NCBI GenBank assembly: GCA_023458315.1
Contig: JAEXAH010000153.1
Coordinates: forward strand, 1 to 24,665
Direction: 5' to 3'
DNA: 24,665 nucleotides
Source of the DNA: Pseudomonadota bacterium
Lineage (GTDB): Bacteria > Pseudomonadota > Alphaproteobacteria > Rhodospirillales > Magnetospirillaceae
Under the pieces are notes generated by a model. The model did not search any database. It saw only the letters and a list, made by a program, of their open reading frames with translations, and had not been told where the DNA came from. Both the position numbers and the translations under genes were made by a program. Every line of letters begins with the position of its first letter. Position 1 is the stretch's first letter. This document shows positions 15,568-22,989 of this stretch, one piece after another.

Positions 15568-16184
15568 TGCCCGATCTGTCCGCGGAACGCCGCCTGGGCG
15601 GTCTGGTCGCCGGAATCGATGAAGTGGGGCGCGGCCCGCTGGCCGGGCCGGTGGTCACGGCGGCGGTGGTGATCGACCCCGCCACCCTGCCCGTCCGGCT
15701 GGCCGAGGAACTGAACGATTCCAAGAAGCTGTCGGCGAAAAAGCGCGACGTGCTGGCCGATCTGGTCCTGGCCCATTGCGTCCACGGCTTCGGCGTCGCC
15801 AGCGTCGAGGAGATCGACCGCCTCAACATCCTGAAGGCCAATTTCCTGGCCATGGCCCGGGCGCTGGCGGAACTGGAGGGCAAGCTGGGCCGCGCCGTCG
15901 ATCATGTGCTGGTGGACGGCAACCAGCCGCCGCCGCTGGATCGCCCCGTCACCTGTCTGGTGGGCGGCGACGGCCTTTCCTTATCCATCGCCGCCGCCTC
16001 GGTCATCGCCAAGGTGCGCCGCGACCGCCTGATGGCGGAACTGGCCCGGCAGTTTCCCGGCTATGGCTGGGAGAAGAACGCGGGCTACGGCACCGCCGCC
16101 CATCTGGCGGCATTGCGCGAAAAAGGCCCGACACCGCACCATCGCCGCAGCTTCGCGCCGGTCGCCCAACTCAATCTGTTGTAG
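15567..16184 (+). CDS. rnhB: Ribonuclease HII
   Basis: 205-residue RNase HII, which removes RNA from RNA-DNA hybrids and nicks at misincorporated ribonucleotides. The catalytic set is complete: Asp18 and Glu19 in GIDEVGRGPLAGPVV, Asp117 in VLVDGN and Asp153 in IAKVRRDRLM. Other family motifs are ELNDSKKLSAKKR, SIAAASVIAKV and the C-terminal GYGTAAHLAALREKGPTPHHRRSF. Length is normal for the family. The start codon overlaps the antiporter stop by one base. Being directly upstream of ccrM is common in alphaproteobacteria (from memory). Confidence 0.97.
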   Translation: MPDLSAERRLGGLVAGIDEVGRGPLAGPVVTAAVVIDPATLPVRLAEELNDSKKLSAKKRDVLADLVLAHCVHGFGVASVEEIDRLNILKANFLAMARALAELEGKLGRAVDHVLVDGNQPPPLDRPVTCLVGGDGLSLSIAAASVIAKVRRDRLMAELARQFPGYGWEKNAGYGTAAHLAALREKGPTPHHRRSFAPVAQLNLL

Positions 16185-16240
16185 GTCACGGCGGCGAAAC
16201 ACCGTGCAATTTGTGCCTAGCTGCGAAAGCCGCAAAAAAA

Positions 16241-16287
16241 GAATCAGTGATTCCAACGGGTTCTTGACGGACTCTCGCGTTTGACTC
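16241..16287 (+). promoter_or_regulatory. GANTC cluster upstream of ccrM
   Basis: Four GANTC sites, the recognition sequence of CcrM itself, lie in 47 bases: GAATC 16241-16245, GATTC 16249-16253, GACTC 16270-16274 and GACTC 16283-16287. The first two form the perfect palindrome GAATCAGTGATTC. A possible -35 (TTGACG, 16264-16269) touches the third. In Caulobacter the methylation state of GANTC sites in the ccrM leader affects its transcription, so autoregulation is plausible here. The exact promoter is not clear. Confidence 0.65.
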
Positions 16288-16299
16288 AAAGTGCGGGGC

Positions 16300-17388
16300 A
16301 TGACCCTGCCGCTCGACACCATCCTTGAGGGCGATTGCATCGCCCATCTCGAAGCTCTGCCCGCCAAGTCGGTGGACCTGATCTTCGCCGACCCGCCCTA
16401 TAACCTTCAGTTGGGCGGCGAGTTGCTGCGCCCCAACAACAGCAAGGTGGACGGCGTCGACGACGAATGGGATCGCTTCGACAGCTTCAAGGATTACGAC
16501 GACTTCACCCGCCGCTGGCTGGCCGCCGCCCGCCGCGTGCTCAAGGACGACGGCGCGCTGTGGGTGATCGGCAGCTACCACAACATCTTCCGGGTCGGCG
16601 CCACCTTGCAGGACCTGGGGTTCTGGATGCTGAACGACATCGTGTGGCGCAAATCCAACCCCATGCCCAATTTCCGCGGCACCCGCTTCACCAATGCGCA
16701 CGAGACGCTGATCTGGTGCGCCAAATCGGCGGAATCGCGCTACACCTTCAATTACGACGCCATGAAGGCGTTGAATGACGATTTGCAGATGCGCAGCGAC
16801 TGGACCATTCCGCTGTGCACCGGCTCGGAACGGCTGAAGGGCGCCGAGGGCGCCAAGGTCCATCCGACGCAAAAGCCCGAGATGCTGCTGTTCCGCGTGC
16901 TGATGGCCACCACCCGGCCCGGCGACGTGGTGGTCGATCCGTTCTTCGGCACCGGCACCACCGGCGCGGTCGCCAAGAAGCTGGGCCGCCACTTCATCGG
17001 CATGGAGCGCGACCCCGGCTATATCGCCGCCGCCCGCGACCGCATCGCCAAGGTCCGCCCGGTCAGCGACCTGTCGCTGCTGGCGACGCCGTCCAAGCGC
17101 ACCGAACCGCGGGTGCCGTTCGGCACGGTGGTCGAACGCGGCCTGCTGGAGCCCGGCACCGTGCTGTATGGCGGCGACAAGGCCAAGTGGACGGCCAAGG
17201 TCAACACCGACGGCACCCTGGTGACGACCAGCCCGGCGGGCAACCATCGCGGCTCCATCCACAAGGTGGGCGCCCTGGTGCAGAACGCCCCGGCCTGCAA
17301 CGGCTGGACCTTCTGGCGCATGAAGGACGGCGAGGAATTCGTGCCCATCGACGTGCTGCGCCAGAAAATCCGCGCCGAATTGCATTAG
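16300..17388 (+). CDS. ccrM: CcrM-type GANTC adenine-N6 DNA methyltransferase
   Basis: 362-residue solitary beta-class DNA adenine methyltransferase, methylating A in GANTC in a cell-cycle-linked manner in alphaproteobacteria. The catalytic motif IV is DPPYNLQLGGEL (Asp31), and the AdoMet-binding motif DPFFGTGTTG starts at Asp213, giving the beta-class order. Strong CcrM features are WRKSNPMPNFRGTRFTNAHE, KVHPTQKPEMLL and the C-terminal RAMA-type domain (from about residue 265; WTAKVNTDGTL, GSIHKVGALVQNAPACNGW). Length matches Caulobacter CcrM (about 358). I use ATG 16300; an in-frame GTG at 16291 would add three residues, and neither has a strong ribosome site. There is no restriction gene nearby. 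GANTC sites upstream suggest feedback control. Confidence 0.97.
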   Translation: MTLPLDTILEGDCIAHLEALPAKSVDLIFADPPYNLQLGGELLRPNNSKVDGVDDEWDRFDSFKDYDDFTRRWLAAARRVLKDDGALWVIGSYHNIFRVGATLQDLGFWMLNDIVWRKSNPMPNFRGTRFTNAHETLIWCAKSAESRYTFNYDAMKALNDDLQMRSDWTIPLCTGSERLKGAEGAKVHPTQKPEMLLFRVLMATTRPGDVVVDPFFGTGTTGAVAKKLGRHFIGMERDPGYIAAARDRIAKVRPVSDLSLLATPSKRTEPRVPFGTVVERGLLEPGTVLYGGDKAKWTAKVNTDGTLVTTSPAGNHRGSIHKVGALVQNAPACNGWTFWRMKDGEEFVPIDVLRQKIRAELH

Positions 17389-17495
17389 GACCTGCTGAGA
17401 TTCAGCGCAGGCGAATCAGTGAGGCGGCAAGATGGATCATGGCTGAGAAGCTCTGATCCGTCTTGTCATCGCCTGGGTCTGAATGAGTCCCCTAC
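17389..17495 (-). mobile_element. Internally deleted IS5-like element remnant (MITE-like)
   Basis: The whole gap between ccrM and the HAD gene is an imperfect inverted repeat. Outer arms: ATTCAGCGCAGGCGA (17400-17414) pairs with TCGCCTGGGTCTGAAT (17469-17484) apart from the CG/GGT step; inner arms CAAGATGGATCA (17428-17439) pair with TGATCCGTCTTG (17454-17465) with one wobble. Read on the minus strand, 17402-17467 encodes 21 residues then TGA, ending SAMIHLAASLIRLR, which resembles the C-terminus of IS5-family transposases. I infer the two ends and the last transposase codons of an element whose middle was lost. IS subgroup and exact ends are uncertain. The hairpin may also serve as a bidirectional terminator. 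Confidence 0.5.
17402..17467 (-). pseudogene. Transposase C-terminal fragment (IS5-like)
   Basis: 21 codons plus stop with no start or upstream transposase body. The order KTDQSF then SAMIHLAASLI resembles the usual ending of IS5-family transposases (RYDKT..NFLA..HLAA..I.L). The short length makes the family call tentative. Confidence 0.4.
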
Positions 17496-18197
17496 CTAAA
17501 GCAGATTGCGGATCAGTTCCGGCACCTGGGCGATGCCGTCCACCGCGTGGAAGCGAGGGTGGTCGACGGGCGGGTCGGCCAGTTCGTGGCTCCAGGTGTT
17601 GGGATAGGGGGTGCGGATGGCGAAGCCGCCCGCCGCCAGCACCGGCAGGATGTCGGAGCGCACCGAGTTGCCCACCATCACCGCCCGCGCCGCGCCACCG
17701 CCATGGCGGGCGAACAGCCGGGCATAGGTGTCGCGGTCCTTGGCGCTGACGATCTCGACCGCGTCGAACAGATCGCCCAGGCCGGACCGCGCCAGCTTGC
17801 TTTCCTGGTCGAACAGGTCGCCCTTGGTGATCAGCACCAGTCGCGGCCCCATGTCCTTGACCGCCGCCACCGCCTGGGCGGCGCCGTCCAGCAGGTGGAC
17901 GGGATGGGCCAGCATGTGCTTGCCGCGCTCGACCAGTTCATGGATCACCGATGCCGGAACCGCGCCGTCGGAAACGGCGATGGCGGTTTCGATCATGGAC
18001 AGCACGAACCCCTTGATGCCATAGCCGAACAGCGACAGGTTGGCGATCTCGGCCGCCTCCAGCCGCTGCGCCAGCGCCTGGGGATCGGCATAGGGCGCCA
18101 GCAATTCCTGGAACCGCCGGGTCGAGGCCCAGAACAGCGGTTCGTTGTGCCACAGGGTGTCGTCGCCGTCGAAGGCGACCAGAAGCGGCGCGGTCAT
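17496..18197 (-). CDS. HAD-superfamily hydrolase (phosphatase-like)
   Basis: 233-residue HAD hydrolase. Motif I is FDGDDTLWHNE (nucleophile Asp10, acid/base Asp12), motif II LVLITKGD, a motif III lysine likely in the VSAKDRDTY region, and motif IV VGNSVRSDILPVLAAGG. A helical cap domain (~residues 20-95) makes it a C1-capped, YjjG-like phosphatase. The substrate is not predictable from sequence. Its ATG overlaps the stop of the upstream cobC gene (shared TCAT on the plus strand), so the two are translationally coupled. A role in cobalamin or phosphothreonine metabolism is possible by position only. Confidence 0.9.
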   Translation of the reverse strand: MTAPLLVAFDGDDTLWHNEPLFWASTRRFQELLAPYADPQALAQRLEAAEIANLSLFGYGIKGFVLSMIETAIAVSDGAVPASVIHELVERGKHMLAHPVHLLDGAAQAVAAVKDMGPRLVLITKGDLFDQESKLARSGLGDLFDAVEIVSAKDRDTYARLFARHGGGAARAVMVGNSVRSDILPVLAAGGFAIRTPYPNTWSHELADPPVDHPRFHAVDGIAQVPELIRNLL

Positions 18198-19210
18198 GCC
18201 AGCGCCGCCGCCAGCCGCGCCAGCCCGGCGCCATCGGGCGGCAGGCCGAAACGCAGGCGGCGCGGATCGAAATCGAAGGCGCGGACCAGGATGCCCGCCC
18301 GCCCCAGCCGGTCGTACAGGGCCGCCGCCGCGTCATGCTCGGCCAGACGGAACAGGGTGGTGCCGCCGACCAGCCGCAGCCCGGCGGCGGTCAGCACCCC
18401 GTCCAGCGCCGCCGCCGCGTCGGCCAGCCGGGCCGAACTGGCCCGCGCCCAGCCATGATCGGCCAGCGCCGCCGTTCCCACCGCCAGCGCCATGCCCGAC
18501 ACCGGCCACGGCCCCAGTTGCGCCGCCACCGGCCCCAGGATGTCCGGCGCCGCCAACAGGAAACCCAGGCGCAGCCCGGCCAGCCCGTAGAACTTGCCGA
18601 ACGAGCGCAGCACCGCCAACCCCGGCGCCACCGCCGAGGCCACCGACAGGGCCGGGGCGGCCTCGCCGAACGCCTCGTCCACCAGCAGCAGGCCGCCGCC
18701 CGCCGCCCGTTCCCCGGCCAGACGGCACAGGGTTTCCGGCGCCACAATCCGGCCGTCGGGATTGTTGGGGTTGACCACCACCACCACCGGCGCGTCGGCA
18801 TCCTCCAGCCGCGCCACCGCGCGCACCGCGTGACCGGCGGCGGCCCAGGCGCGGGCATGCTCGCCATAGGTCGGCACCACCACGTCCACCCGTCCCGGCG
18901 GCACCACGCGCGGCAGGGCCTGGATCAGCGCGCTGGTGCCGGGACCGGCCAGCACATGCCCGGCATCGGGCGCGGCAAAGGCCGCCGCCGCCGCCGCGCG
19001 CAGGGCGGCGTCCTCGGCGGCGCCGGGCAGACGGGTCCATGCCTCGGCCGCCAGGGCGGGCAACGGATAGGGCCAGGGATTGATGCCGGTGGACAAATCC
19101 AGCCACCCGGCGGCCGGGCGCCCCCAGCGCGCCTCGGCTTCCTGCAAATTTCCGCCGTGAATAGGCAAGACGGCTCCGCCGTCGTGAACAGGCAACCCGT
19201 TCAGCGCCAT
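18194..19210 (-). CDS. cobC: Threonine-phosphate decarboxylase, cobalamin biosynthesis
   Basis: 338-residue PLP enzyme of the aminotransferase class I/II fold, of the type that decarboxylates L-threonine-O-3-phosphate to the aminopropanol phosphate used in the cobalamin lower-ligand loop (called CobD in Salmonella, CobC in alphaproteobacteria). Markers are HGGNLQEA near the N-terminus, WLDLSTGINPWPYP, VVNPNNPDGRIV, LLLVDEAFGE and the PLP lysine in SFGKFYGLAGLRLGF (Lys206). The ATG at 19210 lies inside the end of the CoA-transferase gene (10-base overlap). A small duplication, LPVHDGG then LPIHGGN, precedes the conserved start. No other cobalamin gene is visible in the window. Confidence 0.9.
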   Translation of the reverse strand: MALNGLPVHDGGAVLPIHGGNLQEAEARWGRPAAGWLDLSTGINPWPYPLPALAAEAWTRLPGAAEDAALRAAAAAAFAAPDAGHVLAGPGTSALIQALPRVVPPGRVDVVVPTYGEHARAWAAAGHAVRAVARLEDADAPVVVVVNPNNPDGRIVAPETLCRLAGERAAGGGLLLVDEAFGEAAPALSVASAVAPGLAVLRSFGKFYGLAGLRLGFLLAAPDILGPVAAQLGPWPVSGMALAVGTAALADHGWARASSARLADAAAALDGVLTAAGLRLVGGTTLFRLAEHDAAAALYDRLGRAGILVRAFDFDPRRLRFGLPPDGAGLARLAAALA

Positions 19211-20313
19211 GCCGCCAGCACTCCCTCGGCGGTGTCGGTCTTGAACGGGCGGCGGTGCAGCGGCCGCGCGCCGTCCAGGAACACCGGCAACAACACCTCG
19301 GCCAGCCGGTCCTGATCCTCGTCCACCCGCACCACGTCGCGGTCCTTCCACTGGGGATGGGCGGCGACCTCGTGCGGTTCCAGCACCGGCTCGACGCAGC
19401 AATCGGCGGGGGCCAGCAGCGCCGCCCATTCGTCGCGGTCGCGGGTGCGCAGCAGCGCCTCGACCTCGGCGATCAGGTCGTTCTGCGGCAGGTCCTCGTT
19501 TTGACGGTGAATCCATTCCTCGTGGCCCAGGGTACGGCAGAACCCGGCCCAGAACTTGGCCTCCAGCGCCGCCACCGCCAGGAAGCGGCCATCGCGGCAA
19601 CGATAGACCCGGTAACAGGCGGCGCCGCCGTTGATCAGTCCCGATTCGCGGCGATCGTCGCCCCAGCGGTGGGCGGCGGTCAGGATGCCCGGCATCCAGG
19701 CCAGCGCCGCCTCGGCCAGACTGACGTCCAGGTGGCAGCCCTTGCCGGTGGCGCCGCGCCGCACCAGCGCCGCCAGGATGGCGGTCATGGCCAGCCCGGC
19801 CCCGGCATGGTCGGCCAGCGGCGGATAGGTCATCACCGGCCGGTCGGCGATGCCCGAGGCCGCCAACCCGCCCGACAACGCCACATAGGTCAGGTCGTGC
19901 CCGGCGGTGGCCCGCAACGGCCCGGTCTGGCCGTAGCCCGACAGCGAGCAATGGATCAGCCGGGGATTGAGCTTTTGCAGGGCGTCGCGGGAAAAGCCCA
20001 GGCGGTCCAGCACGCCGGGACGATAGGCGTCCACCAGCACGTCGGCCTTTTCCAGCAACCGGGCCAGAGATTTCTGTCCGGCCTCGGTCTTGAGGTCCAG
20101 CATCACCACGATCTTGTTGCGGTTGGCCAGCTTGTACCACGCCGTGGTGCCGTCGGCGTCCAGCGGCCCCATGGTGCGCATGGGGTCGCCGGCCGGCGGC
20201 TCCACCTTCACCACCTCGGCGCCCAGGTCGGACAGCCACTGGGTGGCGTAGGGACCGGGGATGTACTGGCTGAGGTCGAGGACACGGATACCGGCAAGGC
20301 ATTCGGCGAGCAT
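19201..20313 (-). CDS. CaiB/BaiF (class III) CoA-transferase or racemase family
   Basis: 370-residue class III CoA-transferase fold protein, intertwined dimer in known members. Typical motifs are GIRVLDLSQYIPGPYATQWL, DLGAEVVKVEPPAGDPMR, NRNKIVVMLDLK, DVLVDAYRPGVLDRLGF, CSLSGYGQTGP and GHDLTYVALSGGLA (Asp140 in the catalytic position). The GHD..Y..LSG wording is closer to alpha-methylacyl-CoA racemases than to formyl-CoA transferases, so either 2-methylacyl-CoA racemisation or CoA transfer is possible. GGGAGAG precedes the ATG. It is first of an overlapping trio with cobC and the HAD gene; the metabolic link is not obvious. Confidence 0.92.
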   Translation of the reverse strand: MLAECLAGIRVLDLSQYIPGPYATQWLSDLGAEVVKVEPPAGDPMRTMGPLDADGTTAWYKLANRNKIVVMLDLKTEAGQKSLARLLEKADVLVDAYRPGVLDRLGFSRDALQKLNPRLIHCSLSGYGQTGPLRATAGHDLTYVALSGGLAASGIADRPVMTYPPLADHAGAGLAMTAILAALVRRGATGKGCHLDVSLAEAALAWMPGILTAAHRWGDDRRESGLINGGAACYRVYRCRDGRFLAVAALEAKFWAGFCRTLGHEEWIHRQNEDLPQNDLIAEVEALLRTRDRDEWAALLAPADCCVEPVLEPHEVAAHPQWKDRDVVRVDEDQDRLAEVLLPVFLDGARPLHRRPFKTDTAEGVLAAWR

Positions 20314-20411
20314 GGGGCGTCTCTCCCGGGGGCGGTTCTGGAAACCGTAAGGAAGCAGGCGCCCCGCCCCCGGTCAATGGCAATGGCGGTCACATCCCGC
20401 GCTTTATCCGG

Positions 20412-21209
20412 TCAAGGCCGCCGTTCGACCAGATCGTCATAGGCATGCCAGGTGGCGTGTCCCAGCAGCGGCAGCATGACCACCAGCCCGATGAACAGCA
20501 ACCCGACCCCGACCAGGGTGAAAAAGCCGATCAGCCCCGCCCACAGCAGCATGGGACGCGGGTTCAGCCGCACCGCGTCCAGACTGGTCAGCAGCGCGGT
20601 CATGGCGTCGCATTCCGGCCGGTCCAGCAACAGCGGAATGGCGATGGCGGTCATGGCGAACACCGCCAGCCCCAGCGCGCCGCCGCTGACGGCGCCCAAC
20701 AGCAGCAGCGGCACGCCCTGGTCCGACAGAACGGTGCCGAGCAGCCCATCCAGCGAGGGCGGCGCCGAACCGAAGAACAGCATGAATTCCAGCATGGCCA
20801 GCCGCACCCAGGCCAGCAGAGCCACCAGCAGGAACAGCCCGACCAGGGCGATCTGCCCGGCATTGCGGCGATGGGCGCTCAGGGCGTCGGACAACCGCAC
20901 CGGCTCGCCCCGTTGCAGGCGGCGGCTGACCTCGTACAATCCCACCGCCGCCGCCGGGCCGACCAGGGTGAAGCCCAGGGCCAGCGGCAGCACCAGCCAG
21001 GCCAGGCCCAGCGCGTCCAGGCCCAGCCACAACCCCAGACCGATGGCGGTGAACATCGCGCCATACAGATAGCTGACCGCCGGTTCGAAGCACATGTCCA
21101 GCCATCCCGCCGCCAGCCAGCGCCAGGGATGGTCCAGGGTCACGCGGCGCAGGCGGATGGGAGCGGTTCCCGTCGCGGTGCCGTCAGGGGTGTCGATGAC
21201 GCTGTGCAT
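20412..21209 (-). CDS. DUF2189-like integral membrane protein
   Basis: 265-residue membrane protein with about six hydrophobic segments. The sequence matches the DUF2189 wording as I remember it: PAVSYLYGAMFTAIGLG, GPAAAVGLYEVSRRLQRGEP, then hydrophobic pairs ending in GLLFIGLVVMLPLLGHATW followed by HAYDDLV near the C-terminus. No function is established. AAGGAGG precedes the ATG at 21209. It follows the small cysteine-tail gene by 64 bases on the same strand, and 98 bases with no recognisable element separate it from the CoA-transferase gene. Confidence 0.82.
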   Translation of the reverse strand: MHSVIDTPDGTATGTAPIRLRRVTLDHPWRWLAAGWLDMCFEPAVSYLYGAMFTAIGLGLWLGLDALGLAWLVLPLALGFTLVGPAAAVGLYEVSRRLQRGEPVRLSDALSAHRRNAGQIALVGLFLLVALLAWVRLAMLEFMLFFGSAPPSLDGLLGTVLSDQGVPLLLLGAVSGGALGLAVFAMTAIAIPLLLDRPECDAMTALLTSLDAVRLNPRPMLLWAGLIGFFTLVGVGLLFIGLVVMLPLLGHATWHAYDDLVERRP

Positions 21210-21273
21210 GGCTCGCCTCCTCCTTGGCCCCGATTCACGAGGTGGGAAGGCGAGGACAGAATGTGAAGGGGGA

Positions 21274-21555
21274 TCAGTGACCGCAGGTGCAGCCGCCGCC
21301 GCAACCGTCGTCCTGGTCCTCGGGCTCGGGCTCGGGGCTGTCGCCCTCGCGGAAGATGGCGCCCTGGTAGATGCGGGCCGAACGGTCGTCGAACGACACC
21401 TGAAGATAGTTGCGGCCGTCCTCGTCGGTCAGCATCTCCATGCCCAGGCGGCCCTGCTCGATGGCGGTGACGACTTCCATCTCGCTGGTGTTCAGCGCCT
21501 TGGCGACGGTGCCGACCAGGGCGTTGATCTCGTCGTACATCTCGCGGTTTTCCAT
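21274..21555 (-). CDS. Small acidic protein with C-terminal CGGGCTCGH tail
   Basis: 93-residue protein of unknown function. The first ~65 residues look like a small folded domain (MYDEINALVGTVAKALNTSE, then QGRLGMEMLTDEDGR and YLQVSFDDRSARIYQGA). A Pro/Glu/Asp linker (DSPEPEPEDQDD) follows, then the tail GCGGGCTCGH, whose three cysteines and histidine could bind a metal such as zinc, copper or an Fe-S cluster. I chose ATG 21555 with CCGGAG upstream; an in-frame ATG at 21597 would add 14 residues. No signal peptide is visible, so it is probably cytoplasmic. Confidence 0.7.
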   Translation of the reverse strand: MENREMYDEINALVGTVAKALNTSEMEVVTAIEQGRLGMEMLTDEDGRNYLQVSFDDRSARIYQGAIFREGDSPEPEPEDQDDGCGGGCTCGH

Positions 21556-21626
21556 GGCGGCATTCTCCGGCAGCGTGGCGAAAGGGGGTGCGTCCATATA
21601 GCGAAGCCCGCGTCCAGTGTCACCTG

Positions 21627-22892
21627 TCAGCGATTGGCCGCCGCCGCCAGCGCCGCCTTTTCCTGCTCGCTGCCGACCGAACGCAGGAAAGCCCGCCAAT
21701 CGTCCCCGGTCAGCACGTCCAGGAACCCCACCTTGACCTCGCCGCCGCGCAGCAGCCGCACGGCCGAGGCCAGCGCCGCCTGATCCAGCATCCAGTTGAA
21801 CGGCGCACGCACCCCGCGCTTGGACAGGATGAAATCGCTGACGCGGGCCAGCGCGGTCTGGCCGCCCGCCCCGGCGCCGAACCACGTCGCCACCGCCGGA
21901 TAGCGCGAGCACGGCCCATAGCCGGAATGGCGGAACACGCCGAAATCCACCTTGGTTTCGGTGGCGGCGGCGGCCAGCGGCGCCAGCGGCGCCACCAGTT
22001 CCACATCCACATCCACCGTCAGCACCGGCGCCTGCCACAGCGGCGCCAGCCGCCGCGCCGCTAGGAAGCGGGCGCAGGAATAATAGGCGGCATCCAGATC
22101 GGGCTGGGCGGTTTCGAAACTGGTGCCGACGCGGTCGCCCGCCAGGGCGGCCAACTGGCCCAGGGCGGCGCCGTCCGGCGCCACCACGTGCAGATGCAGG
22201 ACGAAGCCGCCGCCGTGGCGGGCGAAACTGTCCACCAGCCCCTTGCCGAAACGGGCCAGATAGGCGCCGTCGCACGCCGCCAGCACCACGCCCCGCTCGG
22301 GCTGTTGGGTCGGGCGGGTGACGATCTGCGGCTCGGGCACCGCCGCCAGCGCCCGCGCCAGGGCTGACGGCGCCAGGGCGGCGAAATAGTCGCGGTCCTC
22401 GACCAGCATGCCCTGGCGATAGGCGATGTTGAAATGGGAATGGGCGCCCACGTCCAGGTGGTGGGCATGGGTCTGCGTCAGCATCTTGAAGCGCGAGAAC
22501 AGGTGGAAGGCCGCGTCCTCCTCGCCGTTCAGCAACAGGACGCAGCCCGCGAAATAGCTGGTGAAGGTGGCCAGCAGGTCGTCGCCCCCCACCGCCGTGT
22601 GCAGCGCCAGCACCGCATCGTGGCGCCGTTCGTTCATCAGCACCACCAGCACGTCGTGGAAAAAGGCCAGACCGTCATGCAGCAGGGTGTCGCGGCTGCG
22701 CACGGTGTCCAGCACCGCCGTCGTGTCGCCGCCATTGGCCAGCGCCGCCGCCAGGCCCAGCCACGGGCGCGGCTGGCGGGGATCGGCCTTGACCGCCTCC
22801 AGGAAAAGCTGTGCCGCCTCGGCCCAGCGACCGGCGCCATAGGCGTCAAGCGCGCGGGGATCGGCGGCGGCGGAAGCAACAGATTCGGACAT
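21627..22892 (-). CDS. TPR-containing glycosyltransferase-like protein
   Basis: 421-residue protein. The N-terminus has TPR-like helical repeats (DAYGAGRWAEAAQLFLEAVK, PRPWLGLAAALANGG). From about residue 200 a Rossmann-like region begins (GVVLAACDGAYLARFGKGLV, VLHLHVVAPDG) and leads to LTVDVDVELVAPL, a DxD-like motif of the type seen in nucleotide-sugar transferases (GT-A), then FNWMLDQAAL and a short helical tail. A glycosyltransferase role, possibly protein- or flagellin-directed, is inferred from the fold pattern and from the nonulosonate genes divergent from it. The donor sugar is unknown; the enzyme assignment could be wrong. Confidence 0.6.
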   Translation of the reverse strand: MSESVASAAADPRALDAYGAGRWAEAAQLFLEAVKADPRQPRPWLGLAAALANGGDTTAVLDTVRSRDTLLHDGLAFFHDVLVVLMNERRHDAVLALHTAVGGDDLLATFTSYFAGCVLLLNGEEDAAFHLFSRFKMLTQTHAHHLDVGAHSHFNIAYRQGMLVEDRDYFAALAPSALARALAAVPEPQIVTRPTQQPERGVVLAACDGAYLARFGKGLVDSFARHGGGFVLHLHVVAPDGAALGQLAALAGDRVGTSFETAQPDLDAAYYSCARFLAARRLAPLWQAPVLTVDVDVELVAPLAPLAAAATETKVDFGVFRHSGYGPCSRYPAVATWFGAGAGGQTALARVSDFILSKRGVRAPFNWMLDQAALASAVRLLRGGEVKVGFLDVLTGDDWRAFLRSVGSEQEKAALAAAANR

Positions 22893-22989
22893 GGCGGCCT
22901 CGGGCGGCTGGAGCGGCGGGAAAGCACATCAAAGCAAGGATAAATTAAGCATTTGGAAACAGCATGAACGCCACCGCCGGAGGATAGAC

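Noticed and set aside
16241..17422. Shared 10-mer GAATCAGTGA before ccrM (16241) and inside the downstream remnant (17413)
   Set aside because: The match does not extend on either side; probably chance similarity around GANTC sites rather than a transposon footprint pair.
17389..17495. A simple intrinsic terminator for ccrM
   Set aside because: A hairpin exists, but the stem is not followed by a T-run and the structure extends over ~85 bases with coding-like content on the other strand; an element remnant explains more of it, though termination may still occur there.
18335..20442. Plus-strand open frames opposite cobC and the CoA-transferase gene
   Set aside because: Shadow frames: rich in Gln, Arg, His and Gly, no motifs, no ribosome sites.
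22891..22989. N-terminal extension of the SDR from an upstream ATG
   Set aside because: It would read through the AT-rich divergent promoter region, and the strong GGAGG before GTG 22990 gives a normal SDR N-terminus.
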